Source: Ryuthela nishihirai (lineage: Eukaryota; Arthropoda; Arachnida; Araneae; Heptathelidae). From it: a stretch of 64,000 nt of DNA. The notes under the pieces were generated by a model. That model ran no database searches. It was given only the letters and a program-made list of their open reading frames with translations, and was not told the DNA's origin. The stretch lies in contig JAWZYU010000122.1 of the NCBI GenBank assembly GCA_038380435.1, positions 620,001-684,000 on the forward strand. The letters are read 5' to 3'. Shown here one piece after another: positions 48,859-60,690 of the stretch (positions within the stretch are counted from its first letter, which is position 1; every line of letters starts with the position of its first letter). Made by a program: the position numbers and the translations under genes.

Positions 48859-51640
48859 GTTACGAGTTCCCGCCTCATGACCCGGGGGAGGTAGTTTTTT
48901 GTGCTCTCGGGCAACTGTCGGGTGTTCACGCCTCATGTCCCGGGGGAGTTTTTTTTTTCTGTGGTCTCGGTCACCTGTTTCGAGTTCCCGCCTCATGACC
49001 CGGGGGAGGTAGTTTTTTGTGCTCTCGGGCAACTGTCGGGTGTTCCCGCCTCATGTCCCGGGTGAGTTTTTTTTTCCTGTGGTCTCTGGCACCTGTTACG
49101 AGTTCCCGTCTCATGACCCAGGGGAGGTAGTTTTTTGTGCTCTCGGGCAACTGTCGGGTGTTCCCGCCTCATGACCCGGGGGAGTGTTTTTTTCCTATCG
49201 TCACGGGCACCTGTTACGTGTTCCCGCGTCATGACCCGGGGAAGGTAGTTTTTTGTGCTCTCGGGCAACTGTCGGGTGTTCCCGCCTCATGTCCCGGGGG
49301 AGTTTTTTTTTCCTGTGGTCTCGGGTACCTGTTACGAGTTCCTGCCTCATGACATGGGGGAGGTAGTTTTTTGTGCTCTCGGGCAACTGTCGGGTGTTCC
49401 CGCCTCATGTCCCGGGGGAGTTTTTTTTTCCTGTGGTCTCGGGCACCTGTTACGAGTTCCCGCCTCATGACCCGGGGGAGGTAGTTTTTTGTGCTCTCGG
49501 GCAACTCTCAGGTGTTCCCGCCTCATGTCCCGGGGGAGTTTTTTTTCCCTGTGGTCACGGGCACCTGTTACGTGTTCCTGCGTCATGACCCGGGGGAGGT
49601 AGTTTTTTGTGCTCTCGGGCAACTGTCGGGTGTTCCCGCCTCATGTCCCGGGGGAGTTTTTTTTTCCTGTGGTCTCGGGCACCTGTTGCGAGTTCCCGCC
49701 TCATGACCCGGGGGAGGTAGTTTTTGTGCTCTCGGGCAACTGTCGGGTGTTCCCGCCTCATGTCCCGGGAGAGTTTTTTTTCCCTGTGGTCACGGGCACC
49801 TGTTACGTGTTCCTGTGTCATGACCCGGGGGAGGTAGTTTTTTGTGCTCTCGGGCAACTGTAGGGTGTTCTCGCATCATGTCCTGGGGGAGTTTTTTTTT
49901 CCTGTGGTCTCGGGCACCTGTTACGAGTTCCCGCCTCATGACCCGGGGAGGTAGTTTTTTGTGCTCTCGGGCAACTGTCGGGTGTTCCCGCCTCATGTCC
50001 CGGGGGAGTGTTTTTTTCCTGTGGTCACGGGCACCTGTTACGTGTTCCCGCGTCATGACCCGGGGGAGGTAGTTTTTTGTGCTCTCGGGCAACTGTCGGG
50101 TGTTCCCGCCTCATGTCCCGGGGGAGTTTTTTTTTCGTGTGGTCTCGGGCACCTGTTACGAGTTCCCGCCTCATGACCCGGGGGAGGTAGTTTTTTGTGC
50201 TCTCGGGCAACTGTCGGGTGTTCCCGCCTCATGTCCCGGGGGAGTGTTTTTTTCCTATGGTCACGGGCACCTGTTACGTGTTCCCGCGTCATGACCCGGG
50301 GGAGGTAGTTTTTTGTGCTCTCGGGCAACTGTCGGGTGTTCCCGCCTCATGTCCCGGGGGAGTTTTTTTTTCCTGTGGTCTCGGGCACCTGTTACGAGTT
50401 CCCGCCTCATGACCCGGGGGAGGTAGTTTTTTGTGCTCTCGGGCAATTGTCAGGTGTTTCCGCCTCATGTCCCGGGGGAGTTTTTTTTCCCTGTGGTCAC
50501 GGGCACCTGTTACGTGTTCCTGCGTCATGACCCAGGGGAGGTAGTTTTTTGTGCTCTCGGGCAACTGTCGGGTGTTCCCGCCTCATGTCCCGGGGGAGTT
50601 TTTTTTTCCTGTGGTCTCGGGCACCTGTTACGAGTTCCCGCCTCATGACCCGGGGGAGGTAGTTTTTGTGCTCTCGGGCAACTGTCGGGTGTTCCCGCCT
50701 CATGTCCCGGGGGAGTTTTTTTTCCCTGTGGTCACGGGCACCTGTTACATGTTCCTGTGTCATGACCCGGGGGAGGTAGTTTTTTGTGCTCTCGGGCAAC
50801 TGTAGGGTGTTCTCGCATCATGTCCCGGGGGAGTGTTTTTTTCCTATGGTCACGGGCACCTGTTACGTGTTCCCGCGTCATGACCCGGGGGAGGTAGTTT
50901 TTTGTGCTCTCGGGCAACTGTCGGGTGTTCCCGCCTCATGTCCCGGGGGAGTTTTTTTTTCCTGTGGTCTCGGGCACCTGTTACGAGTTCCCGCCTCATG
51001 ACCCGGGGGAGGTAGTTTTTTGTGCTCTCGGGCAACTGTCAGGTGTTTCTGCCTCATGTCCCGGGGGAGTTTTTTTTCCCTGTGGTCACGGGCACCTGTT
51101 ACGTGTTCCTGCGTCATGACCCAGGGGAGGTAGTTTTTTGTGCTCTCGGGCAACTGTCGGGTGTTCCCGCCTCATGTCCCGGGGGAGTGTTTTTTTCCTG
51201 TGGTCACGGGCACCTGTTACGTGTTCCCGCGTCATGACAAGGGGGAGGTAGTTTTTTGTGCTCTCAGGCAACTGTCGGGTGTTCCCGCCTCATGTCCCGG
51301 GGGAGTGTTTTTTTCCTATGGTCACGGGCACCTGTTACGTGTTCCCGCGTCATGACCCGGGGGAGGTAGTTTTTTGTGCTCTCGGGCAACTGTCGGGTGT
51401 TCCCGCCTCATGTCCCGGGGGAGTTTTTTTTCCTGTGGTCTTGGGCACCTGTTATGAGTTCCCGCCTCATGACCCGGGGGAGGTAGTTTTTTGTGCTCTC
51501 GGGCAACTGTCGGGTGTTCCCGCCTCATGTCCCGGGGGAGTTTTTTTTTCCTGTGGTCTCGGGCACCTGTTACGAGTTTCCGCCTCATGACGCGGGGGAG
51601 GTAGGTTTTTGTGCTCTCGGGCAACTGTCGGGCTTCCCAC

Positions 51641-51801
51641 ACACTCGTGGCCCTAAGAGACTTTCTCCATAGGAGATCAGAGACGGTTGGATTTGAATTC
51701 GAATTTCTGCACTCGAAACTCTTCCAGTGCAGCTTTGCGATTCTGCACTCCAAACTCTTCCAGTGCAGCTTTGCGAAGCAAATCCTTAAGAATGTGTTCC
51801 T
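51641..51801 (+). repeat. Linker cassette L12 (two 36-bp units), first of a pair
   Basis: 161 bp. It shares 'GTCGGGCTTCCCACACACTC' with L9. The second unit has GCACTCCAAACTC. Confidence 0.9.
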
Positions 51802-52343
51802 GTTACGAATTCCCGCCTCATGACCTGGGGGAGGTAGTTTTTGTGCTCTCGGGCAACTGTCGGGTGTTCCCTCCTCATGTCCCGGGAGAGTGTTTTTTTC
51901 CTGTGGTCTCAGGCACCTGTTACGTCTTCCCGCGTCATGACCCGAGGAAGGTAGTTTTTTGTGCTCTCGGGCAACTGTCGGTTGTTCCCGCCTCATGTCC
52001 CGGGAAATTTTTTTTTCCTGTGGTCTCGGGCACCTGTTACGAGTTTCCGCCTCATGACCCCGGGGAGGTAGTTTTTTGTGCTCTCGGTCAACTGTCGGGT
52101 GTTCCCGCCTCATGTCCCGGGGGAGTTTTTTTTCCTGTGGTCTCGGGCACCTGTTACGAGTTCCCGCCTCATGACCCGGGGGAGTTAGTTTTTTGTGCTC
52201 TCGGGCAACTGTTGGGTGTTCCCGCCTCATGTCCCGGGGGAGTTTTTTTTCCCTGTGGTCTCGGGCACCTGTTACGAGTTCCCGCCTCATGACCCGGGGG
52301 AGGTAGTTTTTTGTGCTCTCGGGCAACTGTCGGGTGTTCCCGC

Positions 52344-52504
52344 ACACTCGTAGCCCTAAGAGACTTTCTCCATAGGAGATCAGAGACGGTTGGATTTGAA
52401 TTCGAATTTCTGCACTCGAAACTTTTCCAGTGCAGCTTTGCGATTCTGCACTCGAAACTCTTCCAGTGCAGCTTTGCGAAGCAAATCCTTAAGAATGTGT
52501 TCCT
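52344..52504 (+). repeat. Linker cassette L13 (two 36-bp units), second of a pair
   Basis: 161 bp, with ACTCGTAGCCC in place of ACTCGTGGCCC and the L8-type first unit. Confidence 0.9.
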
Positions 52505-53991
52505 GTTACGAGTTCCCGCCTCATGACCCGGGGGAGGTAGTTTTTTGTGCTCTCGGGCAACTGTCGGGTGTTCACGCCTCATGTCCCGGGGGAGTTTTTT
52601 TTCCATAAGGTCTCGGTCACCTGTTTCGAGTTCCCGCCTCATGACCCGGGGGAGGTAGTTTTTTGTGCTCTCGGGCAACTGTCGGGTGTTCCCGCCTCAT
52701 GTCCCGGGTGAGTTTTTTTTTCCTGTGGTCTCTGGCACCTGTTACGAGTTCCCGTCTCATGACCCGGGGGAGGTAGTTTTTTGTGCTCTCGGGCAACTGT
52801 CGGGTGTTCCCGCCTCATGACCCGGGGGAGTGTTTTTTTCCTATCGTCACGGGCACCTGTTACGTGTTCCCGCGTCATGACCCGGGGAAGGTAGTTTTTT
52901 GTGCTCTCGGGCAACTGTCGGGTGTTCCCGCCTCATGTCCCGGGGGAGTTTTTTTTTCCTGTGGTCTCGGGTACCTGTTACGAGTTCCTGCCTCATGACC
53001 TGGGGGAGGTAGTTTTTTGTGCTCTCGGGCAACTGTCGGGTGTTCCCGCCTCATGTCCCGGGGGAGTTTTTTTTTCCTGTGGTCTCGGGCACCTGTTACG
53101 AGTTCCCGCCTCATGACACGGGGGAGGTAGTTTTTGCGCTCTCGGGCAACTGTCGGGTGTTCCCGCCTCATGTCCCGGGGGAGTTTTTTTTCCCTGTGGT
53201 CACGGGCACCTGTTACGTGTTCCTGGGTCATGACCCGGGGGAGGTAGTTTTTTGTGCTCTCGGGCAACTGTAGGGTGTTCTCGCATCATGTCCTGGGGGA
53301 GTTTTTTTTTCCTGTGGTCTCGGGCACCTGTTACGAGTTCCCGCCTCATGACCCGGGGAGGTAGTTTTTTGTGCTCTCGGGCAACTGTCGGGTGTTCCCG
53401 CCTCATGTCCCGGGGGAGTGTTTTTTTCCTGTGGTCACGGGCACCTGTTACGTGTTCCCGCGTCATGACCCGGGGGAGGTAGTTTTTTGTGCTCTCGGGC
53501 AACTCTCGGGTGTTCCCGCCTCATGTCCCGGGGGAGTTTTTTTTTCGTGTGGTCTCGGGCACCTGTTACGAGTTCCCGCCTCATGACCCGGGGGAGGTAG
53601 TTTTTTGTGCTCTCGGGCAACTGTCGGGTGTTCCCGCCTCATGTCTTGGGGGAGTGTTTTTTTCCTATGGTCACGGGCACCTGTTACGTGTTCCCGCGTC
53701 ATGACCCGGGGGAGGTAGTTTTTTGTGCTCTCGGGCAACTGTCGGGTGTTCCCGCCTCATGTCCCGGGGGAGTTTTTTTTTCCTGTGGTCTGGGGCACCT
53801 GTTACGAGTTCCCGCCTCATGACCCGGGGGAGGTAGTTTTTTGTGCTCTCGGGCAACTGTCGGGTGTTCCCGCCTCATGTCCCGGGGGAGTTTTTTTTTC
53901 CTGTGGTCTCGGGCACCTGTTACGAGTTACCGCCTCATGACCCGGGGGAGGTAGGTTTTTGTGCTCTCGGGCAACTGTCGGGTGTTCCCAC

Positions 53992-54152
53992 ACACTCGTA
54001 GCCCTAAGAGACTTTCTCCATAGGAGATCAGAGACGGTTGGATTTGAATTCGAATTTCTGCACTCGAAACTCTTCCAGTGCAGCTTTGTGATTCTGCACT
54101 CGAAACTCTTCCAGTGCAGCTTTGCGAAGCAAATCCTTAAGAATGTGTTCCT
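53992..54152 (+). repeat. Linker cassette L14 (two 36-bp units), first of a pair
   Basis: 161 bp with ACTCGTAGCCC and GCAGCTTTGTGATTC in the first unit. Confidence 0.9.
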
Positions 54153-54695
54153 GTTACGAATTCCCGCCTCATGACCTGGGGGAGGTAGTTTTTGTGCTCT
54201 CGGGCAACTGTCGGGTGTTCCCTCCTCATGTCCCGGGAGAGTGTTTTTTTCCTGTGGTCTCAGGCACCTGTTACGTTTTCCCGCGTCATGACCCGAGGAA
54301 GGTAGTTTTTTGTGCTCTCGGGCAACTGTCGGTTGTTCCCGCCTCATGTCCCGGGGAATTTTTTTTTCCTGTGGTCTCGGGCACCTGTTACGAGTTTCCG
54401 CCTCATGACCCCGGGGAGGTAGTTTTTTGTGCACTTGGTCAACTGTCGGGTGTTCCCGCCTCATGTCCCGGGGGAGTTTTTTTTTCCTGTGGTCTCGGGC
54501 ACCTGTTACGAGTTCCCGCCTCATGACCCGGGGGAGTTAGTTTTTTGTGCTCTCGGGCAACTGTCGGGTGTTCCCGCCTCATGTCACGGGGGAGTTTTTT
54601 TTCCCTGTGGTCTCGGGCACCTGTTACGAGTTCCCGCCTCATGACCCGGGGGAGGTAGTTTTTTGTGCTCTCGGGCAACTGTCGGGTGTTCCCGC

Positions 54696-54891
54696 ACATC
54701 GTGGCCCTAAGAGACTTTCTCTATAGGAGATCAGAGACGGTTGGATTTGAATTCGAATTTCTGCACTCGAAACTCTTCCAGTGCAGCTTCGCGATTCTGC
54801 ACTAGAAACTCTTCCAGTGCAGCTTTGCGATTCTGCACTCGAAACTCTTCCAGTGCAGCTTTGCGAAGCAAATCCTTAAGAATGTGTTCCT
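54696..54891 (+). repeat. Linker cassette L15 (three 36-bp units), second of a pair
   Basis: 196 bp; one C is missing at the start (ACATCGTGG). GCAGCTTCGCGATTC and GCACTAGAAACTC in the first units are shared with L16. Confidence 0.9.
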
Positions 54892-55199
54892 GTTACGAGT
54901 TCCCGCCTCATGACCCGGGGGAGGTAGTTTTTTGTGCTCTCGGGCAACTGTTGGGTGTTCACGCCTCATGTCCCGGGGGAGTTTTTTTCCCTGTGGTCTC
55001 GGTCACCTGTTTCGAGTTCCCGCCTCATGACCCGGGGGAGGTAGTTTTTTGTCCTCTCGGGCAACTGTCGGGTGTTCCCGCCTCATGTCCCGGGTGAGTT
55101 TTTTTTTCCTGTGGTCTCGGGCATCTGTTACGAGTTCCCGCCTCATGACCCGGGGGAGGTAGTTTTTTGTGCTCTCGGGCAACTGTCGGGTGTTCCCGC

Positions 55200-55396
55200 A
55201 CACTCGTGGCCCTAAGAGACTTTCTCCATAGGAGATCAGAGACGGTTGGATTTGAATTCGAATTTCTGCACTCGAAACTCTTCCAGTGCAGCTTCGCGAT
55301 TCTGCACTAGAAACTCTTCCAGTGCAGCTTTGCGATTCTGCACTCGAAACTATTCCAGTGCAGCTTTGCGAAGCAAATCCTTAAGAATGTCTTCCT
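55200..55396 (+). repeat. Linker cassette L16 (three 36-bp units)
   Basis: 197 bp. It shares the TTCGCG and CACTAG variants with L15, 504 bp upstream, so it is a local copy of it. Confidence 0.9.
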
Positions 55397-56294
55397 GTTA
55401 CGAGTTCCCGCCTCATGACCCGGGGGAGGTAGTTTTTTGTGCTCTCGGGCAACTGTCGGGTGTTCCCACCTCATGTCCCGGGGGAGTGTTTTTTTCCTGT
55501 GGTCTCGGGCACCTGTTACGAGTTCCTGCCACATGACCCGGGGGAGGTAGTTTTTTGTGCTCTCGGGCAACTGTCGGGTGTTCCCGCCTCATGTCCCGGG
55601 GGAGTTTTTTTTTCCTGTGGTCTCGGGCACCTGTTACGAGTTCCCGCCTCATGACCCAGGGGAGGTAGTTTTTGTGCTCTCGGGCAACTGTCGGGTGTTC
55701 CCGCCTCATGTCCCGGGGGAGTTTTTTTTCCCTGTGGTCACGGGCACCTGTTACGTGTTCCCGCGTCATGACCCGGGGGAGGCAGTTTTTTGTGCACTCG
55801 GGCAACTGTCGGGTGTTCCCGCCTCATGTCCTGGGGGAGTTTTTTTTTCCTGTGGTCTCGGGCACCTGTTATGAGTTCCCGCCTCATGACCCGGGGGAGG
55901 TAGTTTTTTGTGCTCTCGGGCAACTGTCGGGTGTTCCCGCCTCATGTCCCGGGGGAGTGTTTTTTTCCTGTGGTCACGGGCGCCTGTTACGTGTTCCCGC
56001 GTCATGACCCGGGGGAGGTTGTTTTTTGTGCTCTCGGGCAACTGTCGGGTGTTCCCGTCTCATGTCCTGGGGGAGTTTTTTTTTCCTGTGGTCTCGGGCA
56101 CCTGTTACGAGTTCCCGCCTCATGACCCGGGGGAGGTAGTTTTTTGTGCTCTCGGGCAACTGTCGGGTGTTCCCGCCTCATGTCCCGGGGGAGTTTTTTT
56201 TCGCTGTGGTCTCTTGCACCTGTTACGAGTTCTGGCCTCATGACCCGGGGGAGGTAGTTTCTTGTGCTCTCGGGCAACTGTCGGGTGTTCCCGC

Positions 56295-56491
56295 ACACTC
56301 GTGGCATTAAGAGACTTTCTCCATAGGAGATCAGAGACGGTTGGATTTGAATTCGAATTTCTGCACTCGAAACTCTTCCAGTGCAGCTTTGTGATTCTGC
56401 ACTCGAAACTCTTCCAGTGCAGCTTTGCGATTCTGCACTCGAAACTCTTCCAGTGCAGCTTTGCGAAGCTAATCCTTAAGAATGTGTTCCT
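56295..56491 (+). repeat. Linker cassette L17 (three 36-bp units), last
   Basis: 197 bp with GTGGCATTAAGAG and GAAGCTAATCC. No cassette is found between here and the retroelement. Confidence 0.9.
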
Positions 56492-57990
56492 GTTACGATT
56501 TCCCGCCTCATGACCTGGGGGAGGTAGTTTTTTGTGCTCTCGGGCAACTGTCGGGTGTTCCCGCCTCATGTCCCGGGGGAGTTTTTTTTCCCTGTGGACA
56601 CGGGCACCTGTTACGTGTTCCCGCGTCATGACCCGGGGAGGTAGATTTTTGTGCTCTCGGGCAACTGTCGGGTGTTCCCGCCTCATGTCCCGGGGGAGTT
56701 TTTTTTTCCTGTGGTCTCGGGCACCTGTTACGAGTTCCCGCCTCATGACCCGGAGGAGGTAGTTTTTTGTGTTCTCGTGCAACTGTCGGGTGTTCCCGCC
56801 TCATGTCCCGGGGGAGTATTTTTTCCCTGTGGTCTCGGGCACCTGTTACGAGTTCCCGCCTCATGACCCGGGGGAGGTAGTTCTTTGTGCTCTCGGGCAA
56901 CTGTCGGGTGTTCCCGCCTCATGACCCGGGGGAGTTTTTTTTCCCTGTGGTCACGGGAACCTGTTACGTGTTCCCGCGTCATGACCCGGGGGAGGTAGCT
57001 TTTTGTGCTCTCGGGCAACTGTCGGATGTTCCCGCCTCATGTCCCGGGGGAGTTTTTTTTTCCTGTGGTCTCGGGCACCTGTTACGAGTTCCCGCCTCAT
57101 GACCCGGGGGAGGTAGTTTTTTGTGCTCTCGGGCAACTGTCGGGTGTTCCCGCCTCATGTCCCGGGGGAGTTTTTTTTTCCTGTGGTCTCGGGCACCTGT
57201 TACGAGTTCCCGCCTCATGACCCGGGGGAGGTAGTTTTTTGTGCTCTCGGGCAACTGTCGGGTGTTCCCGCCTCATGTCCCGGGGGAGTTTTTTTTCCTG
57301 TGGTCTCGGGCATCTGTTACGAGTTCCCGCCTCATGATCCGGGGGAGGTAGTTTTTTGTGCTCTCGGGCAACTGTCGGGTGTTCCCGCCTCATGTCCCGG
57401 GGGAGTTTTTTTTCCTGTGGTCTCGGGCACCTGTTACGTGTTCCCGCGTCATGACCCGGGGAAGGTAGTTTTTTGTGCTCTCGGGCAACTGTCGGGTATT
57501 CCCGCCTCATGTCCCGGGGGAGTTTTTTTTTCCTGTGGTCTCGGGCACTGTTACGAGTTCCCGCCTCATGACCCGGGGGAGGTATTTTTTTGTGCTCTTG
57601 GGCAACTGTCGGGTGTTCCCGCCTCATGTCCCGGGGGAGTTTTTTTTCCCTGTGGTCACGGGCACCTGTTACGTGTTCCCGCGTCATGACCCGGGGGAGG
57701 TAGTTTTTTGTGCTCTCGGGCAACTGTCGGGTGTTCCCGCCTCATGTCCCGGGGGAGTGTTTTTCTCCTGTGGTCTCGGGCACCTGTTACGAGTTCCCGC
57801 CTCATGACCCGCGGGAGGTAGTTTTTTGTGCTCTCGGGCAACTGTCGGGTGTTCCCGCCTCATGTCCCGGGGGAGTGTTTTTTTCCTGTGGTCACGGGCA
57901 CCTGTTACATGTTCCCGCGTCATGACCTGGGGGAGGTAGTTTTTTGAGCTCTCGGGCAACTGTCGGGTGTTCCTGCCTCATGTCCCGGGG

Positions 57991-60690
57991 GAGTTTTTTC
58001 TTCCTGTGGTCTCGGGCCCCTGTTACGAGTTCCCGCCAACTGACCCGGGGGACTTAGTTTTTTGTGCTCTCGGGCACCTGTCGGATGTTCCCGCCTCATG
58101 TCCCGGGGGAGTTTTTTCTTCCTGTGGTCTCGGGTCCCTGTTACGAGCTCCCGCCAAATGACCCAGGGGAGGTAGTTTTTTGTGCTCTCAGGCACCTGTC
58201 GGGTGTTCCCGCCTCATGTCCCGGGGGAGTTTTTTCTTCCTGTGGTCTCGGGCCCCTGTTACGAGTTCCCGCCAAATGACCCGGGGGAGTTTTTTCTTCC
58301 TGTGGTGTCGGGCCCCTGTTACGAGTTCCCGCCAAATGACCGGTGGGAGGTAGTTTTTTTGCTCTCGGGCACCTGTCGGGTGTTCCTGCCTCATGTCCCG
58401 GGGGAGTTTTTTCTTCCTGTGGTCTCGGGCCCCTGTTACGAGATCCCGCCAAATGACCCGGGGGAGGGAGTTTTTTGTGCTCTCGGGGCACCTGACAGGT
58501 GTTCCCGCCTCATGTCCCGGGGGAGTTTTTTCTTCCTGTGGTCTCGGGCCCCTGTTACGAGATCCCGCCAAATGACCCGGGGGAGGTAGTTTTTTGTGCT
58601 CTCGGGCACCTGTTGGGTGTTCCCGCCTCATGTCCCGGGGGACTTTTTTCTTCCTGTGGTCTCGGGCCCCTGTTACGAGTTCCCGCCAAATGACCCGGGG
58701 GAGGTAGTTTTTTGTGCTCTTGGGCACCTGTCGGGTGTTCCCGCCTCATGTCCCGGGGGAGTTTTTTCTTCCTGTGGTATCGGGCCCCTGTTACGAGTTC
58801 CCGCCAAATGACCCGGGGGAGTTTTTTCTTCCTGTGGTGTCGGGCCCCTGTTACGAGTTCCCGCCAAATGACCGGTGGGAGGTAGTTTTTTGTGCTCTCG
58901 GGCACCTGTCGGGTGTTCCCGCCTCATGTCCCGGGGGAGTTTTTTCTTCCTGTGGTCTCGGGACCCTGTTACGATTTCCCGCCAAATGACCTGGGGGAGG
59001 TAGTTTTTTGTGCTCTCAGGGCACCTGTCAGGTGTTCCCGCCTCATGTCCCGGGGGAGTTTTTTCTTCCTGTGGTCTCGGGCCCCTGTTACGAGATCCCG
59101 CCAAATGACCCGGGGGAGGTAGTTTTTTGTGCTCTCGGGCACCTGTCGGGTGTTCCCGCCTCATGTCCCGGGGGAGTTTTTTCTTCCTGTGGTTTCGGGC
59201 CCCTGTTACGAGTTCCCGCCAAATGACCCGGGGGAGGTAGTTTTTTGTGCTCTCGGGCACCTATCGGGTGTTCCCGCCTCATGTCCCGGGGGAGTTTTTT
59301 CTTCCTGTGGTCTCGGGCCCCTGTTACGAGTTCCCTCCTCATGACCCGGGGGAGGTAATTTTTTGTGCTCTCGGGCACCTGTCGGGTGTTCCCGCCTCAT
59401 GTCCCGGGGGAGTTTTTTCTTTCTGTGGTCTCGGGCCCCTGTTACGAGTTCCCTCCAAATGACCCGGGGGGTAGTTTTTTGTGCTCTCGGGCAACTGTTG
59501 GGTGTTCCCGCCTCATGTCCTGGGGGAGTTTTTTCTTCCTGTGGTCTCGGGCCTCTGTTACGAGTTCCCGCCTCATGACCCGGGGGAGGTAGTTTTTTGT
59601 GCTCTCGGGCAACTGTCAGGTGTTCCCGCCTCATGTCCCGGGGGAGTTTTTTCTTCCTGTGGTCTCGGGCACCTGTTACGAGTTCCCGCCAAATGACCCG
59701 GGGAGGTAGTTTTTTGTGCTCTCGGGCACCTGTCGGGTGTTCCCGCCTCATGTCCCGGGGGAATTTTTTCTTCCTGTGGTCTCGGGCACCTGTTACGTGT
59801 TCCCGCCTCATGTCCCGGGGGTTTTTGTTTTCCTGTGGTCTCGGGCACCTGTTACGAGTTCCCGCCAAATGACCCGGGGTAGGTAGTTTTTTGTGCTCTC
59901 GGGCAACTGTCGGGTGTTCCCGCCTCATGTCCCGGGGGAGTTTTTTCTTCCTGTGGTCTCGGGCCTCTGTTACGAGTTCCCGCCAAATGACCCGGGGAGG
60001 TAGTTTTTTGTGCTCTCGGGCAGCTGTCGGGTGTTCCCGCCTCATGTCCCGGGGGAGTTTTTTCTTCCTGTGGTCTCGAGCCCCTGTTACGGGTTCCCAC
60101 CAAATGACCCGGGGGAGGAAGTTTTTTGTGCTCTCGGTCACCTGTCGGGTGTTCCCGCGTCACATCCCGGGGGAGTTTTTTCTTCCTGTGGTCTCGGGCA
60201 CCTGTTACGAGTTCCCGCCAAATGACCCGGGGGAGGTAGTTTTTTTGCTCTCGGGCACCTGTCGGGTGTTCCAGCCTCATGTCCCAGGGGAGTTTTTTCT
60301 TCCTGTGGTCTCGGGCCTCTGTTACGAGTTCCCGCCAAATGCACCGGGGGAGGTAGTTTTTTGTGCTCTCGGGCACCTGTCGGGTGTTCCCGCCTCATGT
60401 CCCGGGGGAGTTTTTTCTTCCTGTGGTCTCGGGCATCTGTTAGGGGTTCCCGCCAAAATGACCCAGGGGAGGTAGTTTTTTGTGCTCTCGGGCACCTGTC
60501 GGGTGTTCCCGCCTCATGTCCCGGGGGAGTTTTTTCTTCCTGTGGTCTCGAGCCCCTGTTACGAGTTCCCGCCTCATGACCCGGGAGAGGTAGTTTTTTG
60601 TGCTCTCGGGCAACTGTCGGGTGTTCTCGCCTGATGTCCCGGGGGAGTTTTTTCTTCCTGTGGACTCGGGCCCCTGTTACGAGTTCCCGC
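57991..60690 (+). repeat. GC-rich 118-bp satellite, array 2, domain III
   Basis: About 2.7 kb of a distinct subtype. Half A has TTTTTTCTTCCTGTGG and mostly GGGCCCCTGTTACGAG, and the boundary before half B reads CCCGCCAAATGACCC. It has no linker cassette. The array stops within a unit at GAGTTCCCGC, where the retroelement LTR begins. Confidence 0.92.

Larger units (their letters stand above)
51641..52504 (+). repeat. Higher-order module 3
   Basis: L12 and L13 lie 703 bp apart with the same private variants between them as in modules 1, 2 and 4. Confidence 0.88.
53992..54891 (+). repeat. Higher-order module 4
   Basis: L14 and L15 lie 704 bp apart, with the same ordered private variants as the other modules and a few private changes (GTGCACTTGGTCAAC near 54431). 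Confidence 0.88.
39841..57990 (+). repeat. GC-rich 118-bp satellite, array 2, domain II
   Basis: About 18 kb in which half B reads 'GGGCAACTGTCGGG' almost throughout. Units are more uniform than in domain I: successive identical landmarks lie exactly 118 bp apart, for example at 40310, 40428, 40546 and 40664. The 12 linker cassettes have 2 to 5 hairpin units of the CACTCG type. Multi-unit blocks recur, giving a higher-order structure. Frames of up to about 340 codons occur on the minus strand; they result from the repeat and I do not call them genes. Confidence 0.93.

Noticed and set aside
51322..52347. Long minus-strand frame (about 341 codons) and many others of 70-310 codons across the GC-rich arrays
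   Set aside because: They repeat with the 118-bp unit, exist on both strands and in several frames at once, start at arbitrary codons and contain only translated satellite and cassette sequence. Low stop density follows from the base composition and the repeat.
31749..60690. CRISPR-like array
   Set aside because: There are no unique spacers between repeats; units are contiguous and the context is eukaryotic satellite DNA.
31749..60690. G-quadruplex array
   Set aside because: Each unit has a G5 run and several GGG runs, but loops between them are mostly around 20 bases; the usual short-loop pattern is absent.
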